A DNA stretch of 64,000 bases from Simiduia litorea. Its GTDB lineage: Bacteria > Pseudomonadota > Gammaproteobacteria > Pseudomonadales > Cellvibrionaceae. Both the position numbers and the translations under genes were made by a program. The stretch covers positions 3,286,001 through 3,350,000 of the forward strand of contig NZ_AP031497.1 in NCBI RefSeq assembly GCF_042853465.1. The letters run 5' to 3'. The notes under the pieces are model-generated. The model was not told the origin of the DNA. It worked only from the letters and a program-made list of their open reading frames with translations, and did no database searches. Below are positions 41,008 through 49,823 of the stretch, in pieces; positions within the stretch are counted from its first letter, which is position 1, and every line of letters starts with the position of its first letter.

Positions 41008-42585
41008 ATGTCAATCATCCTCACGGATTCACAAGGTCGACGCTATCGACTAACGCACGGCTGGGGCAGCGACATCTGCTCAAACAAGAATCTGTTCCGT
41101 GGCCCAGGCCAAGCGCAAGCCTTCATTGGCGAGCTGGCACCGCAACAAACCACTGAAATCTATCAGACCTTCTTCGGCAGTACAGACTACCTACCTAGGC
41201 ACCTGTGCACGCCGCAAGCCAACGCGGGCGCCATCAGTGGGCCAAGCATCGTCAACCAAGTAAGCACCAACAACGACCGCATAGCCGACGCCATCGAGCG
41301 CTCGCAGCTGATCATCGAGAAAGACACTAGCCTACAACCCGTCGCCGACGATCGCGCCATATTGCGGGTGAAGATTCGCCAGGCGTTAAATGAAATATTA
41401 TCCGATGAAAGACAAGAGGCCGCACGCCATCAGGCCTTAATGGATCAAGAGTCTGCACTGGGCAAGAGCCTCATCTACACCGGTGCTGCCATGACCGGCT
41501 TAGGCAAAGCGGCTTGGGGGCTACTGTGCTGGGCCAAAGAAGCGTCTGACTTGGTGAACCCCGTCGTGCGCCTACAAAACCGCATCAAGGCGCTCGCCGT
41601 TGCCAGCCAAGCAGACAATAAGCTCGAAGTGTTCGCCACCCAATTGCAGAAAGAGGAATGGCGCGAAGTGGTTGAAGTTATCGGCTTCGACCCAACCCAA
41701 ATTACCCGTGAACAAATGGCGCAAGCCATGGACGCCACAAGCCTCATCATGGATGACGCTACCCTCGCCAGCGACCTAAAAACGTTTAGTTGGAACTACA
41801 TCAAAGCGCAACATGCCATCGAGCTGACCGAAGCCGGCGGCGCCGCGGTATTTGAAATCATCCTCACGGCTGTTCTCGCAGCCCTAACCGGCGGCGCCGG
41901 CGCCATAGCCGCCACCGCCTCAAAAGCCCGGCACATGACCAAGTTCAAAAAACTCGGTCAATTGTTAGTAGACTTTGCCAAAGCCTCGAAAGAGCTAGCA
42001 GAACACGCGAAGGAGCAAGCAAAGCGCGCGGCGAAAAGTGTTAAGCGTAGTTTTGATGATGTTAAGACTGGGGACTCGATTAGTGCAGGCGCCACAAATA
42101 CTCCCAAGAGGCCAAATCGAGTACCGACTGAGAGTGATCCAAAAACCAAGGAAAGTAAAACCAGTAGTGGTGACAAAGAGATATTCAGTGGGCATGGAGA
42201 CTACAGCGCTACGGATGGAGTAGTAGTTGTTCCTGAAGGTACAAAAATTACGTTTTATTCTGAGCATGGAGCTACAATTACTGATGACTTAGGAAACGCT
42301 ATTGAACAAAATCAGGATTTATCAAAGGTCTATAAAAAAACATATGAAGCGGGGGATGCAATACCAAACTATGCACTGTATCCGGGAGATGATTTAAACA
42401 TTACGGGGAATCCAACTACAGTAAAAGATAGAACTCTTCTTAAAGACTTGCTAAAGCCTGATCAGGGAGATTGCCACTGGGCAGCCTGTACTTACGATGC
42501 ATCAGCAGACGCAAGTAATCGAGTGTATGACATCGATGGTATAATTGATGAAGATCTCGAATCCTTTATTACAATATATGACTAG
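41008..42585 (+). CDS. polymorphic-toxin-like protein with C-terminal Stv-like domain
   Basis: 525 residues from the ATG at 41008, preceded by GGGACGAGACAAGG; an upstream ATG at 40948 adds 20 residues. The N-terminal 100 residues are an unassigned, possibly export-related region. The middle is helical, with a hydrophobic Gly/Ala-rich segment near residue 290-315 (EAGGAAVFEIILTAVLA) and a Lys-rich helix, typical of type VI or polymorphic toxins. The C-terminus from about residue 395 changes to A/T-rich codons and has the pattern FSGHGDYSATDGVVVVPEGT then FYSEHGATITDDLGN, which I recognise as the 'putative adhesin Stv' type domain of polymorphic toxins. A probable immunity gene follows after ten bases. 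Delivery route and activity are unknown. Confidence 0.68.
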   Translation: MSIILTDSQGRRYRLTHGWGSDICSNKNLFRGPGQAQAFIGELAPQQTTEIYQTFFGSTDYLPRHLCTPQANAGAISGPSIVNQVSTNNDRIADAIERSQLIIEKDTSLQPVADDRAILRVKIRQALNEILSDERQEAARHQALMDQESALGKSLIYTGAAMTGLGKAAWGLLCWAKEASDLVNPVVRLQNRIKALAVASQADNKLEVFATQLQKEEWREVVEVIGFDPTQITREQMAQAMDATSLIMDDATLASDLKTFSWNYIKAQHAIELTEAGGAAVFEIILTAVLAALTGGAGAIAATASKARHMTKFKKLGQLLVDFAKASKELAEHAKEQAKRAAKSVKRSFDDVKTGDSISAGATNTPKRPNRVPTESDPKTKESKTSSGDKEIFSGHGDYSATDGVVVVPEGTKITFYSEHGATITDDLGNAIEQNQDLSKVYKKTYEAGDAIPNYALYPGDDLNITGNPTTVKDRTLLKDLLKPDQGDCHWAACTYDASADASNRVYDIDGIIDEDLESFITIYD

Positions 42586-42595
42586 GTAAATTCTT

Positions 42596-42973
42596 GTGAC
42601 CAGAGAAAAATTCGATAATGCTGTAATTAATGCGTCAATAAGCAAGAGCGATGACGACTATACAAATATTTTTAAAGATGCAAAAAATTTTGAAGTGCTT
42701 TTTAATTTGAAAGTAAACTCTAAGACAAATGAAAAAAGTGTGCCTGTTGTTTCTGTCGGAGATGGGTTGAAGGCAATAGTATTTCATACATCACCCGAAA
42801 ATAAAGACCTGGAAAAGCCGTTTGGTGGCATGCCCTTAGATAAAGCACTAGAAATGGCCTCAAGAATGAACAATATTGAAGGCGTTGTCATTCAAAGCTC
42901 ACAAAAATATTGGATTGCAATCACAATTACAAAGGTGCAAGAGATACTGCTGAACCTCAAAGTAGTGGATTAA
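42596..42973 (+). CDS. probable immunity protein of the Stv-type toxin
   Basis: 125 residues from a GTG ten bases after the toxin gene. Small, acidic, no signal peptide. The pattern KSVPVVSVGDGLKAIVFHTS and a following hydrophobic VVIQSSQKYWIAIT strand resembles the SseB-like immunity fold. The position directly after a polymorphic toxin, the short spacing and the shared low-GC composition with the toxin C-terminus all favour an immunity role. This is inference from position, as the family call is weak. Confidence 0.6.
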   Translation: MTREKFDNAVINASISKSDDDYTNIFKDAKNFEVLFNLKVNSKTNEKSVPVVSVGDGLKAIVFHTSPENKDLEKPFGGMPLDKALEMASRMNNIEGVVIQSSQKYWIAITITKVQEILLNLKVVD

Positions 42974-44029
42974 TATTAGCTCGGTGCCAGGTCGCTAGTA
43001 GCTGAATGCATAAATATTTTACCTTATGCTGATCCAGGCACCAACCGAGAATTTTTTTCTGTTTTTTTGTCAGGCACTCAATAGCAATTTATGGCCGTAT
43101 AATGCATGAAAACTTTCCTGCAACGCTAATAATCTCTATTGCTCGAATAATACCGTGGATACCCCACTAAAACTCACTAGAAATCGGCGGTTTTTACAGC
43201 TGCCTAAAACTGCTCTAGAATACAGCATCAAACGATTAGGGAATTGAATAAGCACTGTGAACACAAGAAATACATACCTATGCTCAATTTAATTCTCTGA
43301 AATCATCACGTCTGCTGTAACCGCGGTGCTGACCAGCGGAGAGCAAAAAAGTTGCCAGTAATACTGCAGTCATTATTAATGCGTCAATGATACGTTTTTA
43401 AAGCCGATATTGAACTGTTCTAGCTTATCGCTAAATTCGAACCGCCAATTTTTCAGTCAATTATTGCCCAAATGGAATTTATAAAATCCAAAGCATTATC
43501 CTGAAAAAATCCTCGTCTTGAACTACAAGCAGGCCAGTCATTCACCTATGGAATAATCGCTTCAAGGGAGTTTTGCTCACCTACAGAATTGGCTCTGAAG
43601 ACATTTCTAGACGACGTCACCTATGCTCTTTACCGTGAAGATTTTAAAAATCAATAAACCCAAATAAGAATCCGTAAATTAGGTAGAAAAATGTCTAAAC
43701 TCGTAAACCTGATCTAACAATAGAAAGCAGGCAAGAGTATATGACGCTGAAGATTACGATAAGACGATAGATCCACAGGGAGGAATAGTTCTGATGAAAA
43801 CCCTGAGTCCACTTAGCGCTCTATGCATAATATACAATAGTGCTTCGCAAACCACGCAAGGCCTTAATCCAAATCCTTTATGGCAATAAAGGCCTCAGCA
43901 ACAGGAAAATCCCGAGCTCTCCCGTTTGTCGCCAATGAATGAGTCACCAAAGACACTAAAGAGACCTTGGCAAGAAAATGACATGACTCTATGCTCGAAA
44001 CGCCTGTTAGAGCCGAAAATGGTTACTGC
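42974..44029. other. gene-free stretch of about 1 kb
   Basis: No frame of useful length on either strand, low GC, and no recognisable repeat, tRNA or IS end. The short open frame at 43926-44168 overlaps the pseudouridine synthase gene in another frame and is rejected. It looks like decayed accessory DNA, possibly old toxin or immunity cassettes. Confidence 0.5.
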
Positions 44030-44752
44030 TTACCCTTCACCATATTGTCCTAGCCCGCTCACCTCAGCAGCCGTAAGCGCCCGCCACTCGCCTTCAGCTA
44101 ACTTAGAATCTAACACCACATTGCCAATGGCAAGCCTATGTAAACTCAATACTGTAATCTGGAAGTGACCAAACATGCGCTTAATTTGATGGTAGCGACC
44201 TTCGTGCAGATAGAGATCTACACATAGGGGGTCGGTAAAGGAGGTGCGAACAGGACGAGTGATGATGTCTTCAAATCCGAAATGCATTCCCTTCGTGAAA
44301 GCAGCGACGATATCCGGGGTGATAGGCTTGTCCAGCGTTACGCGATAGTGTTTTTCCACACCTGACGCGGGATTAGTTAACCGGCGGGACCAGCGGCCGT
44401 CGTTGGTAAGCAGAACTAAGCCGGTTGAATTGAAGTCTAACCGGCCGACTAAATGCAGTTCAGCCGCACAATCGGCAGTGATGAGGTCAATGACGGTTTT
44501 GTGCTTGTGATCGCGGGTGGCGCTAACGATACCTGGCGGCTTATGTAGCTGGATATAGTGCGGTTGCCTATTCTGCAATAGGCGACCAGCCACGACCACT
44601 TGGGTAAACTCGCCGACAAGTTGTTGAATATCTTTGGCGCATTCACCATCAAGAAATACTTCCCCGCGCGCCAACAACAATTGAACCTCCGCCCGCGCAA
44701 GTGACAGCGCCTTTTTCAGGTATCGATCTAAGCGCACACTAGTGGATTTCAT
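44030..44752 (-). CDS. RsuA-family rRNA pseudouridine synthase
   Basis: 240 residues. An N-terminal S4 RNA-binding domain (LDRYLKKALSLARAEVQLLLARGEVFLDG) precedes the synthase core, which has the catalytic Asp in VGRLDFNSTGLVLLTNDG, and the late EGRYHQIKRMFG motif. These enzymes isomerise uridine in rRNA. The overall form is that of RsuA (16S position 516 in E. coli), but related RluE/RluF act on 23S rRNA, so the site cannot be fixed. It is the first gene with chromosomal composition after the accessory region. Confidence 0.88.
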   Translation of the reverse strand: MKSTSVRLDRYLKKALSLARAEVQLLLARGEVFLDGECAKDIQQLVGEFTQVVVAGRLLQNRQPHYIQLHKPPGIVSATRDHKHKTVIDLITADCAAELHLVGRLDFNSTGLVLLTNDGRWSRRLTNPASGVEKHYRVTLDKPITPDIVAAFTKGMHFGFEDIITRPVRTSFTDPLCVDLYLHEGRYHQIKRMFGHFQITVLSLHRLAIGNVVLDSKLAEGEWRALTAAEVSGLGQYGEG

Positions 44753-44932
44753 GCAGTCTATTTTGTCCTGTTCTTACTGAGGTTGGCGCGACAAAAGATT
44801 AATCGAACCCGGCTTGACATTGATCAACACAGGCTTCCCCCTTACCGCTATTATCTAGGCTGAAACGAGTTTTACATAAGCCATCGATCAATTTGCCTTT
44901 GGCTAATAGACAAATTAAGACGGAGCTCGCCA

Positions 44933-45925
44933 ATGAACATTGTATTTTTTAGTGCGAAAAAATACGATCAAGAAAGCTTTGAAACGATTAATAAGCACTA
45001 TGGCTTTGAATTGCGTTTCTTTGATATCCATTTGAACGCTGAAACGGCCCCTGTCGCCGCTGGCGCCGATGCAGTCTGCGTCTTCGTCAATGATCAACTC
45101 GACGAGGCCTGCCTGACAGCCTTGGCAGCGCAGAATATTTCCTTGGTGTTACTGCGCTGTGCCGGATTTAATCAGGTGGATAGAGCCGCAGCACAACGGT
45201 TGGGCATAACAATCGCACGGGTACCCGCCTACGCTCCTGAAGGTGTGGCAGAACACGCCGTCGGGCTAATTCTCGCGCTCAATAGAAAACTCTGCAAAGC
45301 TCACTCGCGCGTGCGCGAAACCAATTTTTCACTGGATGGTTTACAGGGTTTTAATTTACACGGCTGCCCGGTGGGCGTCGTGGGCACTGGTAAAATCGGT
45401 GCCGCCTTTTGCCGGATCATGTTAGGTTTTGGCTGCGATGTCTATGCCTTTGATACCATGCCAGACTCGGCGCTTATTGCTTTAGGGGTAAAGTATATTT
45501 CGTGCAATGAACTTTTTACCAGCGCTCGTATTATCAGCTTGCACTGCCCGCTGGTGCCAGAAACCTACCACATCATCAACAACGAGGCACTCGGTCTTAT
45601 GCCCCACGGCGTTATGTTGATTAACACCAGCCGAGGCGGCCTGATTGATACGCCGGCGGTGATTCAACACCTTAAAACCGGTCAGGTAGGTTACCTTGGC
45701 CTAGATGTGTACGAAGAGGAAGGCAATCTGTTTTTCAATGACGAGTCTGAGCATATATTACAAGACGATGTATTCGCGCGATTACTTACCTTTCCCAATG
45801 TATTGATTACCGGGCATCAAGCATTTTTAACCCGCGAGGCTCTACACAATATTGGCGAGACGACATTGAATAATGCCAAGCTGGAATTTAACGGTAAAAA
45901 TTGCGGAAATCGACTGCCTATCTAA
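44933..45925 (+). CDS. ldhA: fermentative D-lactate dehydrogenase
   Basis: 330 residues. It reduces pyruvate to D-lactate with NADH. The sequence follows E. coli LdhA closely in layout: FFSAKKYDQESF at the start, LRCAGFNQVD, RVPAYAPEGVAEHAVG, the NAD motif GVVGTGKIGAAFCRIM near residue 150, the catalytic Arg in NTSRGGLID, Glu in LDVYEEEGNLFF, and the His in TGHQAFLTREAL. The LdhA-type DVYEEE and FFND insertion separates it from the HprA-like enzyme at 3.8 kb. Monocistronic, divergent from the pseudouridine synthase. Confidence 0.92.
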   Translation: MNIVFFSAKKYDQESFETINKHYGFELRFFDIHLNAETAPVAAGADAVCVFVNDQLDEACLTALAAQNISLVLLRCAGFNQVDRAAAQRLGITIARVPAYAPEGVAEHAVGLILALNRKLCKAHSRVRETNFSLDGLQGFNLHGCPVGVVGTGKIGAAFCRIMLGFGCDVYAFDTMPDSALIALGVKYISCNELFTSARIISLHCPLVPETYHIINNEALGLMPHGVMLINTSRGGLIDTPAVIQHLKTGQVGYLGLDVYEEEGNLFFNDESEHILQDDVFARLLTFPNVLITGHQAFLTREALHNIGETTLNNAKLEFNGKNCGNRLPI

Positions 45926-45939
45926 TGCTATTCACCTGC

Positions 45940-46518
45940 TTACTCCGACTCTCCACATGACACTTTAGGCAAGCTCATAAAACCAACAAAGTTCGTTTCG
46001 AGTTGATTTGCCTCCGCCCTTGCTCCACTCAACCGCAGGAGTTCTATCGCGCACTCTACAGTGCAAAGGCCATAAGCCTTCTGATTGCGGCGCAGACGAA
46101 ACTGCGACGGGCGCTCACGCGCTAGCTCTAGGCGCGGAATATTTTGCAGATAGGGGCTTTGATTGAACATCTTCTGCGCCTGCTGCCAGGTTGCATCAAT
46201 AAGCACAACCACGGGATTGTCGGGCAAGAGTACTGCTAAGCGATTGTAAGTATCGCCCTGCTGCCGCTCCTCCAAACACGTCAACTTGTGCCCTTGCGTG
46301 CCGAGCAATGGATAAACCAAACAAGTTTTTCCATCGTTAATATCTGCTAATAAACTGGCATCCGGTGCTTTTCTAGCCCAGATAACGGTGCGCGCACTTA
46401 CACCTTGGCACCCAGCCAGCAACTGCCCAGTGTTGGACTTCTTTTGCAACTCGCGCTCATGACATAACAAAACGAAATTTATCGGCAAGACACTACCTCT
46501 CACTAAATTTAAAGGCAT
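45940..46518 (-). CDS. DTW-domain protein (tRNA aminocarboxypropyltransferase-like), short form
   Basis: 192 residues. The DTW domain of the TapT/YfiP family adds the acp group to uridine 47 of some tRNAs using SAM. Visible parts are LCHERELQKKSNTGQLL, the DTW-like IDATWQQAQKMFN and the late RRNQKAYGLCTVECAIELL. The N-terminal zinc-type cysteine cluster found in E. coli TapT is missing: the protein starts directly before the HxxE motif. This could be a short clade or a divergent paralogue; activity on tRNA is therefore less certain. Confidence 0.75.
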   Translation of the reverse strand: MPLNLVRGSVLPINFVLLCHERELQKKSNTGQLLAGCQGVSARTVIWARKAPDASLLADINDGKTCLVYPLLGTQGHKLTCLEERQQGDTYNRLAVLLPDNPVVVLIDATWQQAQKMFNQSPYLQNIPRLELARERPSQFRLRRNQKAYGLCTVECAIELLRLSGARAEANQLETNFVGFMSLPKVSCGESE

Positions 46519-46609
46519 TTTTCAACAAAGGAACTCACCCAAGTGTAGTATCGGTGACACCGATTGTAGCCTACAGTCTCTCAATTAACGGCTCTTCGCC
46601 TTTAACCTG

Positions 46610-46665
46610 AAGCTTGTGGCTTGACGTTAGAGACGGGATGGCCCGTCCCTAGAAACTAGGAGTGT
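46610..46665 (-). repeat. REP-like element, inverse copy of the one at 33.55 kb
   Basis: Contains GACGGGATGGCCCGTC with flanking CTAG repeats. Its reverse complement matches 33553-33580 closely in the core CGGGCCATCCCGT. Confidence 0.5.
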
Positions 46666-46701
46666 CCGGCATCCCGGCTAGGAACTCATGTTTTATTTTC
46701 C

Positions 46702-46735
46702 CCAAAAAAAAGCCCGGTTAAAAAAACCGGGCTTC
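46702..46735 (-). terminator. intrinsic terminator after pnp
   Basis: On the minus strand, AGCCCGGTT and AACCGGGCT arms with a T-rich loop, followed by seven or more T residues. It lies 21 bases past the pnp stop. Confidence 0.88.
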
Positions 46736-46755
46736 TTCATACGCCAACCAAAAAC

Positions 46756-48894
46756 TTATTCTGGCTGTTGCTCTTCAGCAGCTGGCGCTTCGGCCGGTGC
46801 TGGGTTTTCGTCGCGCTGTGCTTCTTTGATAGACAGCTTAATACGACCACGCTGATCTACATCCAAACACTTCACACGAATAACCTGACCTTCTTTCAAG
46901 TAGTCATTCACATCATTAACGCGCTCATCAGCGATTTGTGAAATGTGAACTAAACCATCTTTACCTGGCAAGAAGTTAATAAAGGCACCAAAGTCTACGA
47001 TACGAACCACAGTACCTTCGTAGATAGCACCAATCTCGGCTTCAGCCGTGATTGCGCCAATGCGATCCAACACATCGCGAATCACTTCACCGTTAGCACC
47101 AAAGATGCGCACAGTGCCATCGTCTTCGATATCGATAGAAGCGCCCGTTTCCTCGGTCATAGAGCGGATAACAGCGCCGCCTTTACCGATGATGTCGCGA
47201 ATCTTGTCTGGATCAATCTTGATCACTTCGAAGCGTGGTGCGTTATCAGAAATTTCACCGCGTGCGGTAGAAATAACTTTGTTCATTTCGGCAAGAATAT
47301 GTAAGCGCGCGTGTAGAGCTTGCTCTAGTGCGATATCCATAATCTCTTCGGTAATGCCCTGGATTTTGATATCCATCTGCAGCGCGGTAACACCGTTGGC
47401 GGTACCGGCTACTTTGAAATCCATGTCGCCGAGATGATCTTCGTCACCAAGAATATCGGTTAAAACGGCAAAACCATTTGATTCTTTAACCAAGCCCATA
47501 GCGATACCGGCTACTGGCGCCTTCAATGGCACACCAGCATCCATTAGCGCAAGGCTTGTACCACACACAGAGGCCATGGAAGACGAACCATTAGATTCAG
47601 TAATTTCACTCACAACGCGCAGGCTATAAGGGAAGTCCGCCATGTTTGGCAGAACAGCGGCAACACCGCGACGCGCCAAGCGGCCATGACCGATTTCGCG
47701 ACGACCAGTGGCGCCCATACGACCACACTCACCCACTGAGTAGGGAGGGAAGTTGTAGTGCAACATAAAGGGGTCTTTGCGCTCGCCTTCAAGGGCGTCG
47801 ATGATTTGTGCATCGCGCGCTGAGCCTAAGGTGGCCACAACCAAAGCCTGTGTTTCGCCGCGGGTGAACAAGGCAGAACCGTGTGCTTTACCTAATACAC
47901 CTACTTCACAGCTAATGCCGCGAACAGTTTTGTTGTCGCGACCGTCGATACGAGGCTCGCCAGCAACAACGCGAGTACGCACGATGTTCTTTTCAATTTT
48001 GCCGAACATTTCGCGCACATCATCTTTGCTAACGCCAGACTCTGCATCAACCAATTCTGCAATGGCTTGGGTGCGCAATTCGTTTAAGCGATCGTAACGC
48101 TTGGCTTTATCGGTAATGCGATAAGCCACACCGATGGAATCTTCAAAGCCTTTGGCCAATGCCGCTTTCAGGTCAGCATTCTCAACCGGTGCAGACCAAT
48201 CCCAAACAGGCTTGGCGGCATCGCGTGCTAATTCATTGATCGCTTGAATAACCGCTTGCTGTTCTTGGTGGGCGTAAAGTACCGCGCCTAACATGATGTC
48301 TTCTGGCAATTCGTTTGCTTCAGACTCAACCATTAGTACGGCGTCTGCGGTACCGGCAACAACCATGTCTAACTCGGAGTTTTTCAACACACTGTAGTTA
48401 GGGTTCAACAGGTAGCCATCGGCTTGGGTATAACCCACGCGTGCACAGCCAATAGGGCCAGCAAACGGAATACCAGAAATAGACAGCGCTGCTGAGGTGC
48501 CAATCATGGCGCAGATATCTGGATCGACATCTTTATCAGCAGATATAACCGTACACACGACCTGAACTTCGTTTTTAAAGCCCTTGGGGAACAGTGGACG
48601 GATGGGGCGATCGATCAGACGCGAGGTTAAGGTTTCTTTCTCGCTTGGGCGACCTTCGCGCTTGAAAAATCCACCGGGAATTTTACCGGCAGCGTAAGCT
48701 TTTTCTACGTAGTGAACTGACAGTGGGAAAAAGTCGATGCCATCTTTAGCATCTTTGGCGCCCACAACAGTACACAGTACTGAGGTATCGCCAATGCTGG
48801 CGATAACCGCACCACTCGCTTGACGAGCAACGCGGCCAGTTTCTAGGGTTACAGTTTGATTTCCGTATTGGAACGATTTGATTACAGGATTCAC
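46756..48894 (-). CDS. pnp: polyribonucleotide nucleotidyltransferase (PNPase)
   Basis: 712 residues. PNPase degrades RNA from the 3' end with phosphate and is part of the degradosome. Two RNase PH domains are followed by a KH domain (about 555-620, VIKIDPDKIRDIIGKGGAVI) and an S1 domain (about 620-690, GAIYEGTVVRIVDFGAFINF). The active-site segments FKREGRPSEKETLTSRLIDRPIRPLF and the second-domain DILGDEDHLGDMDFKVAG are intact. The C-terminal tail is Pro/Ala/Glu-rich. It lies downstream of rpsO with a long intergenic region of GGA-loop hairpin repeats. Confidence 0.96.
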   Translation of the reverse strand: MNPVIKSFQYGNQTVTLETGRVARQASGAVIASIGDTSVLCTVVGAKDAKDGIDFFPLSVHYVEKAYAAGKIPGGFFKREGRPSEKETLTSRLIDRPIRPLFPKGFKNEVQVVCTVISADKDVDPDICAMIGTSAALSISGIPFAGPIGCARVGYTQADGYLLNPNYSVLKNSELDMVVAGTADAVLMVESEANELPEDIMLGAVLYAHQEQQAVIQAINELARDAAKPVWDWSAPVENADLKAALAKGFEDSIGVAYRITDKAKRYDRLNELRTQAIAELVDAESGVSKDDVREMFGKIEKNIVRTRVVAGEPRIDGRDNKTVRGISCEVGVLGKAHGSALFTRGETQALVVATLGSARDAQIIDALEGERKDPFMLHYNFPPYSVGECGRMGATGRREIGHGRLARRGVAAVLPNMADFPYSLRVVSEITESNGSSSMASVCGTSLALMDAGVPLKAPVAGIAMGLVKESNGFAVLTDILGDEDHLGDMDFKVAGTANGVTALQMDIKIQGITEEIMDIALEQALHARLHILAEMNKVISTARGEISDNAPRFEVIKIDPDKIRDIIGKGGAVIRSMTEETGASIDIEDDGTVRIFGANGEVIRDVLDRIGAITAEAEIGAIYEGTVVRIVDFGAFINFLPGKDGLVHISQIADERVNDVNDYLKEGQVIRVKCLDVDQRGRIKLSIKEAQRDENPAPAEAPAAEEQQPE

Positions 48895-49372
48895 TTATTT
48901 CGTCCTTTTCTCTTTGCTTTCATTTTGATTCATTGATAATTCTTTCTGTAGGCCATTGCCCACACGCTTTAACTTGCTTGAGACTACCCCGACATGCTTT
49001 ACGTCCGACATGCCAATTGGCTTCGCTCTTTTCTAACTTGTTGACGGCGAGTTTACCGCCAACATCATCTGACTCACTCGACAGGTTCGAGCGAGCCCTA
49101 TAATTTCTATGCGCACATTGCTCGCGCCATGCTGGCCTATTCGCCTTGTACGTCGTCGCTACCGGCGTCCTGCCTCTCGTGGAATACGACCGCCACGGAT
49201 GGCGACTCGCAGAGCAGCGCAAGCTCAAGTGCCTAAAATGCAGGAGCAATTTTCGGCCCGTACATCCTGTACATCTCCACTACCGGCGTCCTGCCTCTCG
49301 TGGAATACCGTACATCCTGTACATCTCCACTACCGGCGTCCTGCCTCTCGTGGAATACCGTACATCCTGTAC
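48895..49372 (-). other. rpsO-pnp intergenic region/pnp leader
   Basis: 478 bases without a gene. Part of it is taken by GGA-loop hairpin repeats (49143-49372). In related bacteria, pnp mRNA has a leader cut by RNase III and autoregulated by PNPase; no exact counterpart could be seen by eye. A stretch with start-proximal A-rich sequence upstream of the ATG (about 48895-48935) is the probable ribosome-binding region. Confidence 0.5.
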
Positions 49373-49374
49373 AT
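49143..49374 (-). repeat. 50-base tandem repeats of GGA-loop hairpins
   Basis: A 50-base unit is present in two full copies and a partial third (starting at 49261, 49311 and 49361), with a diverged single copy upstream near 49148-49187. On the minus strand each unit holds GGC-AGGAC-GCC and GTAC-AGGAT-GTAC, two perfect stems with AGGA in the loop; there are three of each in the region. The direction is the same as rpsO and pnp transcription. Confidence 0.8.
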
Positions 49375-49402
49375 AAAAAAGCGCCCGCTTGCGCGGGCAC
49401 TG
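49373..49402 (-). terminator. intrinsic terminator after rpsO
   Basis: On the minus strand GCCCGC and GCGGGC arms with a GCAA loop run into CGCTTTTTT. It begins right after the rpsO stop. Read-through would lead into the hairpin repeats and pnp. Confidence 0.85.
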
Positions 49403-49406
49403 GAAA

Positions 49407-49676
49407 CTAGCGGCGTAGGCCTAGCTTCTGAATCAGAGCAATGTAACGCTGTGCGTCTTTGCCCTTCAAGTAATCCAGCAGCTTGCGACGCTGGTTTACC
49501 ATGCGGATCAAACCACGACGTGAGTGGTGGTCTTTCTTGTTGTCAGCAAAGTGGCCTTGCAACTTGTTGATGTTGTGCGTCAACAATGCAACCTGCACTT
49601 CCGGTGAACCAGTGTCACCTTCAGCTTGCTGAAACGATTTTACGATGTCCGCTTTTTCAATTGCACTTAGTGCCAT
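49407..49676 (-). CDS. rpsO: 30S ribosomal protein S15
   Basis: 89 residues from the ATG at 49676; the frame also opens at 49685, but S15 starts with MALSAIEKADIV. S15 binds 16S rRNA early in 30S assembly. The family signature GSPEVQVALLTHNINKLQGHF and HHSRRGLIRMVNQRRKLLDYL is complete and length is standard. It lies between truB and pnp, the conserved order. Autoregulation by a leader structure is known in E. coli; I could not confirm such a structure here. Confidence 0.96.
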   Translation of the reverse strand: MALSAIEKADIVKSFQQAEGDTGSPEVQVALLTHNINKLQGHFADNKKDHHSRRGLIRMVNQRRKLLDYLKGKDAQRYIALIQKLGLRR

Positions 49677-49823
49677 GTCAATCACCTATTACTTAGAATA
49701 TGCAAATTGCTAAAGTACTCTTCAAAAGGAGGACTATAACAACCGGTTATAAAAGGCCTGCCCGTGCATATTTACAGACAGGTCCTGCGCCCCATCGGGG
49801 CCACAGCGATCTAAGGTATACCC

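Noticed and set aside
49259..49374. 50-base repeats considered as CRISPR or as coding (76- and 153-codon frames)
   Set aside because: Units are contiguous without spacers, and the open frames only arise because the repeat has no stop in those frames.
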